From: DASYCK01 sp036500205
Lineage (GTDB): Bacteria; Myxococcota_A; Polyangia; Fen-1088
DNA: 64,000 nt
NCBI GenBank assembly: GCA_036500205.1
Contig: DASYCK010000167.1
Location: 1 to 64,000, forward strand
Direction: 5' to 3'
The translations under genes and the position numbers were made by a program. The notes under the pieces were generated by a model. That model was not told the origin of the DNA, made no database searches, and was given only the letters and a program-made list of their open reading frames with translations. This document shows positions 48,589 to 61,300 of the stretch, piece after piece; position 1 is the stretch's first letter; every line of letters begins with the position of its first letter.

Positions 48589-50430
48589 CTACTCGGCGGC
48601 TTCGTTGCGGCGGCCCGGGGAGGGGTGCTGCATCTGCAGGCGGTAGAGCTTGGCGTAGGTGCCGTCGAGGGCCAGCAGGTCGTCGTGGCAGCCCTCCTCG
48701 GCGATGCACCCCCGGTCGACGACGATGATGCGATCGGCCCGCCGCACCGTGGACAGCCGGTGGGCGATGACGATGGACGTGCGGTCCCGCATCAGCTCCG
48801 CGATCCCGCGCTCGATGATCCGCTCGACCTCGGGATCCACGCTGGCCGTCGCTTCATCCAGTACCAGGATGTGGGGATCCCGGTACAGCGCCCGGGCGAA
48901 CGCGATCAGCTGCCGCTCCCCCGCCGAGAAGTTCGCCCCGCGCTCCAGCACCGGCGCGTCCAGCCCCTCGGGCCGCGCCGCGATCACCCGATCCGCGCCC
49001 ACCCGTCGTGCCGCCTCCATCAACGCCGCGGGCGTGGCCGCTGGGTCGCCGAGGCCGATGTTGTCGGCCAGCGTCCCCGCGAACAGGAACACGTCCTGGT
49101 TCACGACCACCACGCGCCTGCGCAGGGCCGCCGTCTCCAGGTCGCGGATGTCCACGCCATCGAGGAGGATGGCCCCCTGTTGGGGGTAATAGAGCCCGGG
49201 CAGCAGCTTGATGAGCGTCGACTTTCCCGCGCCCGAGGCGCCCACGACCGCCAGCGTCTCGCCGCGCCGGATGGCGAGCGACAGGTCGCGCAGAATCGGC
49301 ACCCCCTCCCGGTAGCCGAACGTGACGTGGCGAAACTCCACCGCCGGCGCGGCCTCGGCCACCGCCGTCATCGAGGGGGCGTGGGCCGGCGGATGATCGA
49401 TCTCGGGCGTGTCCAGGATCCCGAACACCCGCTCGGCCGCCGTCATCGCCTGCTGCATCACGGTGACCTTGGCCGACAGGTCGCGCAGCGGCGCGAAGAA
49501 CTTCCCCAGGTACTCGATGAACTGCACGAGCACGCCGAAGCTGAGCCCGCCCGCCGCGATGCGCGCCCCCCCGCGCCACAGCAGGCTGGCCACCGCGATC
49601 GACGCCACCGCCTCGACCACCGAATACAGCGCGGCGTCCGCCGCGATGGCCCGGGCGTTGGCGTTGCGATAGCCCTGGTTGACCTCGGTGAACTCGTCGG
49701 CCACCCGCCGTTCTTGCGCGAACGACTGCACCACCTTGATGCCCGACAGATGCTCTTGGAGGAAGCCGTTCATCCGCGACAGCTTCGAACGGATCTCCCG
49801 GAAGGCGTCGCGCATCCAGCCGCGAAACAGCATGGCGATGACCGCCAGCAGCGGCACCGCCGCCATGGAGAACAGCGCCAGCCGGCCGTCGGTGCGAAAC
49901 ATCACGAAGATGATCAGGCCCAACCGCACCACGTCGCCCAGCAGGCTGATGACGCCCGAGGCGAACAGCTCCGTCAGCGATTCGATGTCGTTCGTCATCC
50001 GGGTCATCAGCTGCCCGATCGGCGTGCGGTCGAAGAAGGCGGCGGACAAGCGAAGCACGTGGCGGTGCACGGCCAGGCGCAGGTCGCTCATGGCGCGCTG
50101 GCCGACGATCTGCACGAGGTAGTTGTGCGCGAACGCCGCGCCGTACTGCCCGATCAGCGCCAGCAGATAGAGCACGGCGAGCCGATCGAGCCCGGGCAGC
50201 CGGTGCGGCGCGATGTGCTCGTCGATGGCGCGCTTCAACAGATAGGGCTGCGCGATCTCGAAGCCGGAGATCAGCGGCAGCAGCGTAATGGAGACCAGCA
50301 GCCCGCGCCCGTACTGGCGCACGAAGGGGAAGAGCCGCGCCACCAGCGCCAGATCGAAGGTGCGCCCGTCCTTGCCCTTGCCCTTGCCCTTGCCCTTGCC
50401 CTGCTTCGGGCGCTTCGCGGGCGCGCTCAT
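48589..50430 (-). CDS. ABC exporter subunit, MdlB-like (permease fused to ATPase)
   Basis: A 613-residue half-transporter: six membrane helices, then an ATPase domain with Walker A GASGAGKST, a divergent signature FSAGERQLIAFARAL (for LSGGQ), Walker B VLDEATASVD with the catalytic Glu kept, and switch His in IAHRLSTVRRADRI. It pairs with the neighbouring subunit to form a heterodimer; such pairs export lipids, drugs or peptides. The N-terminus has a (Gly-Lys)5 tract encoded by five identical hexanucleotides. Its ATG overlaps the stop of the upstream subunit by 4 nt. Confidence 0.92.
   Translation of the reverse strand: MSAPAKRPKQGKGKGKGKGKDGRTFDLALVARLFPFVRQYGRGLLVSITLLPLISGFEIAQPYLLKRAIDEHIAPHRLPGLDRLAVLYLLALIGQYGAAFAHNYLVQIVGQRAMSDLRLAVHRHVLRLSAAFFDRTPIGQLMTRMTNDIESLTELFASGVISLLGDVVRLGLIIFVMFRTDGRLALFSMAAVPLLAVIAMLFRGWMRDAFREIRSKLSRMNGFLQEHLSGIKVVQSFAQERRVADEFTEVNQGYRNANARAIAADAALYSVVEAVASIAVASLLWRGGARIAAGGLSFGVLVQFIEYLGKFFAPLRDLSAKVTVMQQAMTAAERVFGILDTPEIDHPPAHAPSMTAVAEAAPAVEFRHVTFGYREGVPILRDLSLAIRRGETLAVVGASGAGKSTLIKLLPGLYYPQQGAILLDGVDIRDLETAALRRRVVVVNQDVFLFAGTLADNIGLGDPAATPAALMEAARRVGADRVIAARPEGLDAPVLERGANFSAGERQLIAFARALYRDPHILVLDEATASVDPEVERIIERGIAELMRDRTSIVIAHRLSTVRRADRIIVVDRGCIAEEGCHDDLLALDGTYAKLYRLQMQHPSPGRRNEAAE
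50371..50400. repeat. Hexanucleotide repeat (CTTGCC)5 inside an ABC transporter gene
   Basis: Five perfect copies of CTTGCC, encoding alternating Gly and Lys near the N-terminus of the MdlB-like subunit on the minus strand. Length changes would be in frame and add or remove one Gly-Lys pair. Confidence 0.9.
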
Positions 50431-52256
50431 GTGTTCACCCCCAGCGCCTCGGCCGCCAGTTGCTCGCGATAGAGCGAGGCATACAGGCCGCCCGCCGCCA
50501 GCAACTGGGCGTGGGTCCCGCGCTCGGCCGCCCGCCCGGCGTCCATCACCACGATGAGATCGGCGGTGCGGACGGCGGCCACCCGGTGCGAGACCAGGAT
50601 CGAGGTGCGGCCCCGCAAGATGGGGCCGAGCCGGGTCAGGATGTCGCGCTCGGTCTGCGCGTCGACCGACGACAGGGAGTCATCGAGGATCAAGATGGCC
50701 GGCTCGGCCGCGATGGCCCGCGCCAGGGCCACCCGCTGTCGCTGGCCGCCCGACAGGGTGACCCCGCGCTCGCCCACCAGTGTCTCGAGGCCGTCGGGCA
50801 GGGCCGCCAGGTCCCCGAGCAGCCCGGCCGCCTCCACCGCGCGGGCGATCCGTCGGGCCCGTTCCTCGGCGGGGAGAGCCTTGGGAAGCCCGAACGCCAC
50901 GTTCTCGGCCACCGTCGCCGAGAACAGGAATGCCTCCTGAGGCGCGTAGCCGATCAGCCCGCGCAGGGTGGCGAGGGGAAGATCGTGGACGTCGTGCCCC
51001 CCGATGAAGACGACCCCGCGCGGGAACTCGAGGAAGCGGGGCACGGCGTCGATCAACGTCGTCTTGCCGGCGCCGGTCGGGCCGACCACCGCCAGGGTGC
51101 CGCCGGCCGCGATCTCCACCGACACGCGGTCGAGGATCCGGCGGCCATCGCGCACCACCTCGAGGTCGCGAATCGAGACCGACGGCTGCGCCACGGTGGG
51201 CGCGGGCGCGCCGGCGGCATCGTCGACAATCGCGGGCTCCGTCGTCAGCAACTCGCGCACGCGCACCCAGGCGGCCAGCCCGCGCTGCCACACCGCCAGG
51301 ATCCAGCCGAGCGCGATGGTCGGGAACGACAGGTAGACGAGGTAGGCGTTGAAGGCGACCAGCGACCCCAGCGTCATCTTGCCCGCGATCACCTCGCGCC
51401 CCCCGAGCCACAGGACGATCAGGGTGCCCAGCGCGCCGATCAACGCGAACAGCGGCGTCAGGCCGCCGCGCGCCCGCGCCAGGGACAGCGCCTTCTCCAG
51501 ATAGGCGTGGCTCTGTCGCGTGAAGGCGCGGTGTCGCCCGTCCTCGAGCGCGTAGCTCTTGACCACGGCGATCCCGGCCAGATCTTCCTGGAGGGCCGTC
51601 GACAGCGTGCCCAGCTGATCCTGCATGGCCCGGCTCGCCCCGTAGATGACGCGGCTCCATAGCCGCGCCGTCACGATCAGGACCGGGTAGGGGATGAGCG
51701 CCACCAGGGTCAGCCGCGGGCTGAGGTGGATCAGCAACCAGATGCCGGTGACGTAGACGATCGCGGTGTTGACCACGTTCAGCACGCCGGGGCCGAACAA
51801 CATGCGCACCGCCGACAGATCGTTGGTCATGCGCGACATGACGTCGCCGGTGGCGTTTCGCCGGAAAAAGCCGGGATCCATGCGGCCCAGATGCCAGAAG
51901 AGATCCTCGCGCAGCCGGTACTCGATGTTGCGGCCGGCGTTGAAGATCAGCACGCGCGAGAAGGTCCGCGCGATCGCCTGGGCGACGGCGGCGCCCGCGA
52001 TCAGCGCCGCCGTGCGCGCGACCAGCCTGGTGGTTCCGCTGGCGGCCTCGGCCCCGCCGTGCGCCTGAAGACCTCGCAGAGAATCGATGGCGACCTTCAG
52101 GAGCCAGGGGATGGTCATCCCCAGCGCGTTGGTGCCGAGCAGCAGCGCGGAGCCCGCCGCGAGCAGACCCAGCTCGGGGCGAACGCGGTGGGTGATGGCC
52201 AGCGAGCGGCTGGGAGGGTGCTGAGCGGCCAGGGGCGAGGCGAGGCGAGGAGGCAC
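50427..52256 (-). CDS. ABC exporter subunit, MdlA-like, degenerate catalytic site
   Basis: A 609-residue half-transporter with six membrane helices (for example GLLAAGSALLLGTNALGMTI) and an ATPase domain: Walker A GPTGAGKTT, canonical signature LSGGQRQRVALARAI, Walker B ILILDDSLSSVD, where the catalytic Glu is Asp, and SHRVAAVRTADLIVV. The Asp pairs with the divergent FSAGE signature of the partner, as in heterodimeric exporters with one weak ATP site (E. coli MdlAB, LmrCD). GTG start at 52256. It is first of the pair. Confidence 0.92.
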   Translation of the reverse strand: MPPRLASPLAAQHPPSRSLAITHRVRPELGLLAAGSALLLGTNALGMTIPWLLKVAIDSLRGLQAHGGAEAASGTTRLVARTAALIAGAAVAQAIARTFSRVLIFNAGRNIEYRLREDLFWHLGRMDPGFFRRNATGDVMSRMTNDLSAVRMLFGPGVLNVVNTAIVYVTGIWLLIHLSPRLTLVALIPYPVLIVTARLWSRVIYGASRAMQDQLGTLSTALQEDLAGIAVVKSYALEDGRHRAFTRQSHAYLEKALSLARARGGLTPLFALIGALGTLIVLWLGGREVIAGKMTLGSLVAFNAYLVYLSFPTIALGWILAVWQRGLAAWVRVRELLTTEPAIVDDAAGAPAPTVAQPSVSIRDLEVVRDGRRILDRVSVEIAAGGTLAVVGPTGAGKTTLIDAVPRFLEFPRGVVFIGGHDVHDLPLATLRGLIGYAPQEAFLFSATVAENVAFGLPKALPAEERARRIARAVEAAGLLGDLAALPDGLETLVGERGVTLSGGQRQRVALARAIAAEPAILILDDSLSSVDAQTERDILTRLGPILRGRTSILVSHRVAAVRTADLIVVMDAGRAAERGTHAQLLAAGGLYASLYREQLAAEALGVNT

Positions 52257-52340
52257 GGGCGGGAGTATTCCTCACCGACCGGGGACGTGCCGCCTTCTGT
52301 TTGCCACCAGCTGTGCGCCAACGAACAGGCAGGGCTTCTC

Positions 52341-52370
52341 TTGAACCCGTCGAACGTTGCGGACTATAGT
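52341..52370 (+). promoter_or_regulatory. Promoter of the giant TPR gene
   Basis: TTGAAC (52341-52346) is 18 nt from TATAGT (52365-52370). Transcription would begin near 52377, leaving about 16 nt before the ATG at 52393 and no ribosome-binding site, so the message may be nearly leaderless. The region also divides this gene from the divergent ABC exporter. Confidence 0.55.
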
Positions 52371-52392
52371 TCGTGCGCGAGCCCAATTCCCA

Positions 52393-55300
52393 ATGGAAAC
52401 CGACATTTCGACCGCCCTTGCCACGCTACAAATCGATCCCGACAACACGCAGGCCCTGACGGCCCTGAAAAGGCTCCAGCCCACGAACGGCGGCGGCGTC
52501 GATTCCGCGGCCCTGGGGCGGGCTTTGACGGACGCCAGACGCTGGCACCGGGAGCGCGGCGACTTCGAGCTGTGGGCACAGCTCATCGATCTCGAGCTTC
52601 CCTTCACCACCGACCCGGCGCGCCGCGCCGAGCTCCTGCACGAGAAGGGGCGCGTCCTCGCCGACGAGCTGCTGTCCGAGGAGGCGGCGCAGGCGGCGCT
52701 GCGCGAGGCGATCAAGAACGTTCCCGGCCACCCGCCCTCGGTGGAAGGGCTGGCGCAGATGTCGCTGATCCAGTCGAACTGGCAGCCGATCGCGTCGCGC
52801 TACCTGCAGCAGGCCGAAGCGGCCACCGACAAGACGCTGGCGTCGAGCCTGTTCGGTTCGGTGGCCGAGATGTACATCAAGTACCGCCCCGACGCGCCGG
52901 AGGGGGAGACGTACCTGCGGCGCAGCCTCGAGCTCGATCCGAAGAACCGGCGCTCGGGCGCGCACTTCGAGCGGCTGCTCCGTCGTCGCAACCGCCCCGA
53001 CGAGCTGCTGGCGCTGCTGTCCGAACGGGCGTCGCTGGCCCCGTCGCGTGACGAGCGCGCGCTCGCCGAGGTGGCCTCCGCCGAGCTGTCGTTGAAGCTG
53101 GGCAAGCCGGACCAGGCGCTCGTCCACTTTCGAAAGGCGCTCGAGGCGAACCCCAGCGAGGCGAAGGCGCTGCGCCCGGTGGTCGCCGCGCTCAACGAAC
53201 AGAAGGAATGGCCGGAGCTGGGGAAGGTGCTGGAGGCGGCGTCACGCTCGAAGCGCGCCGACTCGGACGAGCTGCTCCTCACGCAACTGGCGACGATTCA
53301 GTGGAAGAGGCTCGACCAGATCCCGCAGGCCGAGCTGAACTTCCGCAAGGTGCGGCGGATCGATCCCGCCAGCAAGATCATGGTCGACTTCTATCGCGAG
53401 TTTCACGGCGCGCGGGACGACCTGCCCCAGCTGCTGGCGGTGCTGGCCGGCGCGCAGAAGGCCGACCCCGATCCCGAGCGGCGCATCTCCCTCGGCATCG
53501 AGATGGCCAAGGCGGCCGAGTCGCGCCCCCAGAACGCCGAGAAGGTCATCGACATCTGGAAGGGGCTGCTGCGGCTGCGCCCGCACCTGCCGGAGGCCTT
53601 CGAGGCGTTGCGGCGGCTCTACGAGCGCGGACAGAAGTGGAACGCGCTGCTCGACCTGTTGAAGGACGATCTGGAGAGCCTGGCCGACGACGCGAAGGGA
53701 GAGCGCATCGCGCGCTACCTGGAGATCGCCGAGATCTACCGCGATCGGCTGAACCTCGAGGTCATGGTGGTCAACACCTACCTCAACGTGCTGCAGATCG
53801 ATCCCGATCACCCGGCGGCGCTCGGGGCCCTGGCCGCCCGCTACGAGTCGCAGGGGCGGTGGAGCGATCTCATCCAGATCCTCACCCGCCAGGCCGACAA
53901 GGCCAGCGATCCCGCCACCGCCCTCACGATCCATCGCAAGATCGCCGCGCTGTGGATGGAGAAGCTGTCCAAGCACCAGAACGCGGTGCCGAGCCTGGAG
54001 AAGATCCTCGACGCCGATCCCACCGACGCGGAGGCGCGCGGCCGCCTGCGCGAGATCTACACGCGCGGCCGGTCATGGCGAGCGCTGGTCGAGCTCACCC
54101 GGCGCGAGGCGCCGCTGTTGCCGCCGGCCGAGCGGCGCGAGCGGCTGGCCGAGGCGGCCCGGGTCGTGTCGGAGCGCATCGGCGAGCCGAAGGAAGCGAT
54201 CAATCTGTGGAACCTGGTGCTGGCGATCGACGAGCACGACGCCGACGCGCTCGCCGCCCTGGTGGGCCTCTACGATCGCGAGCGTCGCTGGGCGGCGCTG
54301 GCCGAGGTGCTCGATCGCCAGCGCGCCACCGCGCGCGACGCCACCGCCGAGGTGGCCCTGCTCGAACGTCGCGGCGTCCTGCTGTACGAGAAGCTGGGCG
54401 CGGGCGAGGCGGCCATCGAGGTGTTCAAGCGGGTGCAGGAGTTGCAGCCGCAGAACGTGCGGGCGACGCGGGCCCTGCGCGAGATCTACGCCCAGGCGGG
54501 TGACTTCGCGGCGCTGGAGCGGCTGTACGCCGACCAGGGGAACTACGAGGATCTCTGCGAGACGCTGGCCACCCTGGCCGATCGCACGCCCGACGCGGTG
54601 GCGCGCACGCGCATGCTCGAACGGATCGCCATCCTGGCGTCCGAGAAGCTCCATCAGCCCGAGCGCGCGCTCAAGGCCTACGAACGGATCCTGGCCGCCG
54701 ATCCCGGCAACGTGCGCGCCGCCGAGGCGCTGGTGCCGTTGTACCGCACCGCCCAGAAGTGGCCGCGGCTGCTGGCCACGTACGAGGTGCTGGCCGGGAA
54801 GGCCGCTGACGGTAGCTTCCGGCTCGCCCCCGAGGTGCGCCTGGGGATCCTGCGCGACGCGCGGCAGATCGCCGAGCAGCGCATGGGCTCGAAGGGGCTG
54901 GCCTTCCAGTGGGCGGCGCGCTGCTTCGAGGTGGCGCCGACCGACAAGGCGACGGAGGCCGACCTGGAACGTCTGGCGGGCGACGCCGACGAGTGGGACG
55001 TGCTGGCGGAGCTGTACGCGAAGCGCCTGACGGTCACCACGGAGGCCAGCGAGAAGCAGTCGCTGCTGCGCCGGCTGCTGAAGATCGCCTCCGCGCGCCT
55101 GCATCGCGCCGCCGACGCGCGCCGCTACGCCGAGGCGCTGCTGGTCGAGGTGCCCGGCGATGCGGAGGCGCAGGCCGCCCTCGAGCAGATCCTCACGCAG
55201 GGCCAGGCTTGGCCCGATCTGGCGGCGCTGCTTCACGCGCGCGCCGCCCGCACCGGCGACGTCGCCGAGCGGACGAAGCTGTTGCTGCGCATCGCCCAGA

Positions 55301-58300
55301 TAGAAGAAGAGAAGAGCCGCGACCTGGCGGCGGCGGCGCGCACGTTCGCCGAGATCGCCGACCTCGACGCGGGCTCCGACGTCGCCCTGAAGGCGATTCG
55401 TTCCCTGGCCCGCATCCAGGAGGCGCGCGAGGACTGGCCGGCGCTGATCGCGACCCTGCGACGCGAGCTGGGCACGCGCCCCCCGGAGGATCACGAGGAT
55501 CTACTGCTGCGCATCGGCGGCATCGAGGAGAACCGCACCGGCGATCTCGAGGCGACGTTCGCGGCCTACCGAGACATCCTCGCCATCAACACGCTGTCGG
55601 CGGCGGCGGTGGCCGGGCTGGAGCGCATCGCCGCCCGCGGCTCGAAGCACCAGGTCGAGATCGCCTCGCTGGCGCTGCCGTTCTACCAGCGCACCGACAA
55701 CGCCCCCAAGCAGGCGGCGGCGCTGGAGGTGCTGGCGGGCGTGGCGACCGATCCGGTCGAGAAGATCCCGCGCCTGGAGCGCCTGGTGGCGCTGTACGCC
55801 GGGCCGCTGAAGAACGCGCAAGGGGCGTTCGCCGCGTCGGCGCAGATCTTCGAGTTCAACCCGGGCAACCACGCCAATCGCGAGGCCCTGGTGCGGTTCG
55901 GCATCGAGGTGGGCGCCGCCGCCCAGCTGGCGGAGCGGATGCGCGCCCTGGCGTCGCAGACCAGCGACCTCGGCCTGCGGCGTGATCTGCTCGTCGAAGT
56001 GGCCGAGCTTCACGAGCAGCGGCTCGGCAACGCCGGGGCCGCCGAGAAGGTGTATCGCGAGATCCTGGAGGCGGAGCCGCTGCACGCGGGCGCGTTCCGG
56101 GCGCTGTCACGCCTCTTCCGCGACGGAGAGCGGTGGCCCGAGCTGCGGGGACTGCTCGAGGCGCGCCAGGAGCGCGTGGCCGAGGCGGGCGAGCGCATCG
56201 ACCTGCTGGCGCAGATCGCCGAGATCGACGAGACGGTGCTGGACGACGCCGACCACGCGGTGGCGACCTACGAGAAGATGCTGGAGATCGAGCCCGCTGA
56301 TCCCCGCGCCTACAAGGCGCTCGATCGACACTACGCGGCCCGCGAGCGCTGGCGCGATCGCGAGCAGTTGCTGGAACGTCGCCTGAAGTTCGCCGGGGCG
56401 GGAGAGGTGCACGAGCTCGAGTATCGGCGCGCGGAGATGCGCCTGCAGAAGTTCGGCGACGCCGAGGGGGCGCTCGACATCCTGGAGTCGATCGTGAAGA
56501 CGAATCCGACCCACGCGGGCGCGCGCGTCCTGCTGGAGAAGGTGCTGCAGGATCCCGAGCACAAGGGGCGGGCGGCGCGCATCCTCGAGCCGCTGTACGA
56601 GGGGAGCAAGTCCTGGCGCGAGCTGGTCGGTGTGCTGCAGATCCAGCGCGAAGGGCTGGAAGGGCCCGCCGCGGCCGCGCTGCTGGCGCGCGTCGCCGCG
56701 CTGGAAGAGCTTCGTCTCAACGCGCCCGAGCCGGCGTTCGTCGCCTGGCGCGCGGTCCTGGTGGCCGATCCGACGCACAAGACGGCGCTGGCCGAGGCCG
56801 AACGGTTGGCGGAGTCGCTCGGTCGCTGGACCGAGCTGGTCGATCTCTATCAAGAAGCCGCCTTCCGTCGGGATGCCTCGGATCTGCAGGGGCGCGCCGA
56901 TCTGCTGTCGCGCGCGGCGAAGCTCTACGCCGGGCGCATCGGCAATCGCCGAGCCGCCATCGACGCCTGGAAGCTGGTGCTCAACCTCGATCCCGAGAGC
57001 CCGGAGACCGGCAAGCCGGCCGCCGACGCGCTCGAGGGGCTCTACTCCGACACGGGGAACGTGGCCGCGCTGGTGCGGATCCTGCGGCAGCAGGTGGGCT
57101 GGGCCGACACGCTGGAGGCGCGAAAGGCGCTGCTGTTCCGCGTGGCCGAGCTGGAGGAGACCTCGCTCGAGGACAGCGACGCCGCGGTGGCGACCTTGCG
57201 AACGATCCTCGACATGGATCCGGCCAGCGTCGAGGCGCTCGACGAGCTGGAGCGGCTGTTCGAGAAGGCCGGGCAGCCCCGGCAGCGGGTGGAGATCCTC
57301 CGTCGTCGCGTCGACATCGTGGGCGACCTGGCGGCGCGCCAGGCGCTGTGGCGGCGCATCGGGGAGATCCTGGAGAAGGAGGTCGGCGATCCCAACGAGG
57401 CGATCGCCGCCAACCTGTCCATCCTCGACGAGAGCCCGGTGGACGCGGGGGCCCTCGATTCGCTGGCCCGGCTGTACGAGCAGCAGGGGCGCCACGCCGA
57501 TCGACTGGAGATCCTGGAGCGGCGGCTGACGTTGGTGAAGCGCGAGGGCGCGTCCCGGCAGGACGTGGCGGCGCGGGTCGACGTGTTGCGCCGGCTGGCC
57601 GAGCTGTCCGGCGGTCCGCTCGCCAACCCGACCGCGGCGCTGGGGCGCTGGCGTGAGATCCTGGCGCTGTCGCCGGGTGATCCGGGCGCGCTGGCGGCCC
57701 TGGAGCAGATGCTGGTGACCAACGTCGACTCGGCGTCGAAGCTCACGGTGGCCGAGGCGCTGGAGACGCACTACGAGAGCGCGGGGCGGTTCGCCGAGCT
57801 GGCGGGCGTCCTGCAGATCGTCGTCGAGGCCGAGACCGACGCGCGGGCGCGGGTGGCCACGTACGTGCGGCTGGCGCAGCTGCAAGAGACCAAGCTGCGC
57901 AACCCCGAGGCGGCGTTCGCCGCCTACGGCCAGGCCATTCGCGACGCGCTGGGGGAGCCGCAGCTGCCGGCGCTGCTCGACGCCTACGAGCGGCTGGCGG
58001 GGCCCGACAAGACGGCCGACGTCATCGCGCTGTTCCGCGAGATCGCGCCCGACGTGCTCGACGAGACCGTGAAGTCGCGGCTCGATCGGGTGGTGGCCGA
58101 AGGGGCGCTGCGCATCGGCAACACGTCGCTCGCCGCCGAGTGCTACCGGCGCATCCTCGACCGCGCCCCCGACGACGCGGGCGCGCTGGCGGCGCTGGAG
58201 CAGATCTACCGCACCGATGAGGATTTCTCGTCGCTGTACGACATCTTGATTCGCCAGGCCGAGCAGGCGAGCGATCCGTCGATCGAGCGCAAGGTTCGCT

Positions 58301-61300
58301 CGCAGATGGGCGCGCTGGCCGAGCAGAAGCTGGAGCGGCCCATCGAAGCCATCGCCGCCTACGAGCGGGTGTTCGAGCTGGCCCGTGACGATCGCGACGC
58401 CATCTTCGCCCTCGATCGTCTGTACGCGAAGCACGAGCGCTGGTCAGACCTGGTCCAGCTCATCGAGAAGCTGCTGGAGCGGCGGATGCCCGAGGCCGCC
58501 TCGATCGAGCTGCGCTTCCGCCTGGCCGAGATCCGCCTGCGCAAGCTGGGCGACTCGGAGAAGGCGATCGAGCAGCTGCGCGCCGTCTTGCGCGGCGATC
58601 CCGACCACGCCGGCTCCATCACCATGCTGGAGGCGATGCTCGAGGACCTGGGGGTGCAGGGGGCGGCGGCCGAGCTGCTCGAGCCGGTGTACGCGGGTCG
58701 CCAGGACTGGCCGGCGCTGATTCACATCGGCGAGATCCGCCTGCAGCAGGTGGAGGATCCGGCGGCGCGCCTGGCGCTGACCAAGCGCATCGCGCGCCTC
58801 TACGAGGAGCAGATCGAGGACTACGACAGCGCGCTGAAGTGGTACGGCAAGGTGTTCCAGGAGAACCCTTCGGAGCGCATCAACCTCGATCAGCTCGTTC
58901 GTATCGGTGGGCGGCAGAACCGCTGGCAGGACGTGGCCATGCTGCTGTCGGACACGCTGTCCGGCTCGCTCGAGGACTCCCCGGCTCTCCTCGAGGTGGC
59001 GCGGCGCGCGGCCGAGATCTTCGACGTCAAGCTGAACAACCAGGCGGAGGCCCGCCAGCTGTACCGGCGCCTGTACGAGGCGCGTCCCGGCGATCACGAG
59101 ATCGCCCGGCTGTTCGAGGATGCCCTCGAGCGCTGGGAGGCCTGGCAGGAGCTGCGCGAGCTGCTCGACGACGAGGCCTCGCGCGAGGCCGATCTCGAGG
59201 CGAAGAAGCTGCTGCTCCGGCGCAGCGCCCGCCTCGACGAGGAGAACCTGCTCGATTCGGATCGGGCGGCCCGTACCTTGCGCGAGATCATCGATCTCGA
59301 TCCCACCGACCGCGCCACCCCCACCGCCGCCGACGAGCTGGAGCGGCTGCTGGCGGCGCAGGAGCAGTGGCACGACCTGGGCGATCACCTGGAGGCGCAG
59401 CTGGGGCGGGCGGGCGAGGGCGCGGAACGCGACGCGCTGGCCTTGCGCCTGGCGCAGGTGCTCGAAGAGAAGATCGGCAACATCACGGGCGCGGTCGATC
59501 GCTACGCGGAGATCCTCGAGCGCAGCCCCGCCCATCGGGACGCCATCACGGCGCTCGAGCGCCTGCTGGCGTCGCCCGACGAGCGGCCCCGGGTGGCCCA
59601 GGTGCTGGAGCCGGTGTACCGGCACGCCGGGAACTGGTCGCGCCTGGTGTCGGCGCTCGAGGCCCAGCTCGAGACGGTGGACGACCGCGACGATCGCGTG
59701 CGCCTGCTGCGCGAGGTGGCCGACATCCAGCAGCGGCTGGCGCGGGTCGACAACGCCTTCGACAGCCGGGCTCGCGCCTGGCTGGTCGACGTGTCGAACG
59801 CCGAGACGCTGTCCGAGATCGAGGCGCTGGCCATGTCGGCGAAGCTGTACGGCCCGCTGGTGCAGACGCTGCAAAAAGGCGCCGATCTGGCGGGCGACGC
59901 CGACTTGCAGGCGGAGCTGTGGGCCATGTCGGCCCGCGTGCTGGAGGCGCAGCTTCAAGATCCGGGCGAGGCCATCGAGGCCTGGCGGCATGCGCTCGAC
60001 GCGCGCCCCGACGACCAGAACATCTTCGTGGCGATGGAGCGGTTGCTGGCGGCCGGCGATCGTCAGGCCGAGCTGGCCGAGGTGCTGGAGAAGCACCTGG
60101 GCATCGTCACCGATCCGACCGAGCGCAAGGAGATCGCGAAGCGGACGGCGCGTATCTACGATCTGGCCTTGAAGCAGCGCGACCGGGCCATCGAGGCCTG
60201 GCAGGTCGTCATGGAGATCGACGACACCGACATGGACGCGCTCGACGCGCTCGGTCGGCTCTATGTCGCCAACCTGGCCTGGCGTGATCTGGCAGGCGTG
60301 CTGCAACGGAAGATCGAGATCACCACCGATCCGACCAGCCTGCGGCTGCTGCGGCTGACCAGCGCGCGGCTGTTCGACGAGCGGTTGAACGACCCGCAGG
60401 AGGCGCTCGGACAGCTGCGTTCCATCCTCGATGCCGCGCCAGGCGATCGCGAGACGCTGGAGCTGATGGATCGTCTGCTGACCCGCGAGGCGCAGCACGC
60501 CGATCTGCTGGACGTGCTCGATCGCCGGGCCGCCATCGAGGCGGAGCCGCCCGTGCGCGACGCCATCGCCATGCGGGCGGCGGGGTTGCTCGCGGACGAG
60601 CTGTCCGACGTCGACGGGGCCATCGGCCGCTACCGTCAGATCGTCGAGCGGAGCCCGGCCAACAGCGAGGCCCGGTTCGCGCTGTGGAAGATCGCGCGCG
60701 GCGAGGAGTTCCGCGCCGGCGCGCTGGCCGCCCTCGAGCCGCTGCTGCGGGCCGAGAACGACTGGGCGGATCTGATCGAGCTGCTCGATCTCAAGATCTC
60801 GATCGAGGAGTCTCCCAGCGTGCGGGTGGGGATCCTGGCGGAGATGGCGCAGATCGAGGAGACGCAGCGCCGCAGCGGCGAGAAGGCGTTCGCGGCCTGG
60901 TCGCGCGCCTTCGCAGAGGAGACGAACGAACCGGAGCCGCGGGCGGCGCTGGAGCGGCTGGCGGCGGCGAACGGCGACTGGTTCTCGCTGGCGAAGGTGT
61001 ACGAGGATCGCCTGGCGGCGACCTACGACGCCGGTTTGCAGCGCCAGCTCACCATGCGGCTCGGCGAGCTGTACGAGGGGCCTCTCGACGACGCGGAGGG
61101 GGCGCTCGACTTCTATCGCAAGGCGGGCGAGACGCCGGGCGACGAGGCGCCTGTCCTGGAAGCGCTCGATCGCGTGCTGACGGCGCTGGGCCGGCACGCC
61201 GAGCTGGCGGAGGTGCTGCAGCGCAAGGCCGAGGTGAACACCGATCCGATGCAGCAGGCGGAGATCCTCGTCCAGCTGGGCGGCGTGCGCCTGCGTCACC

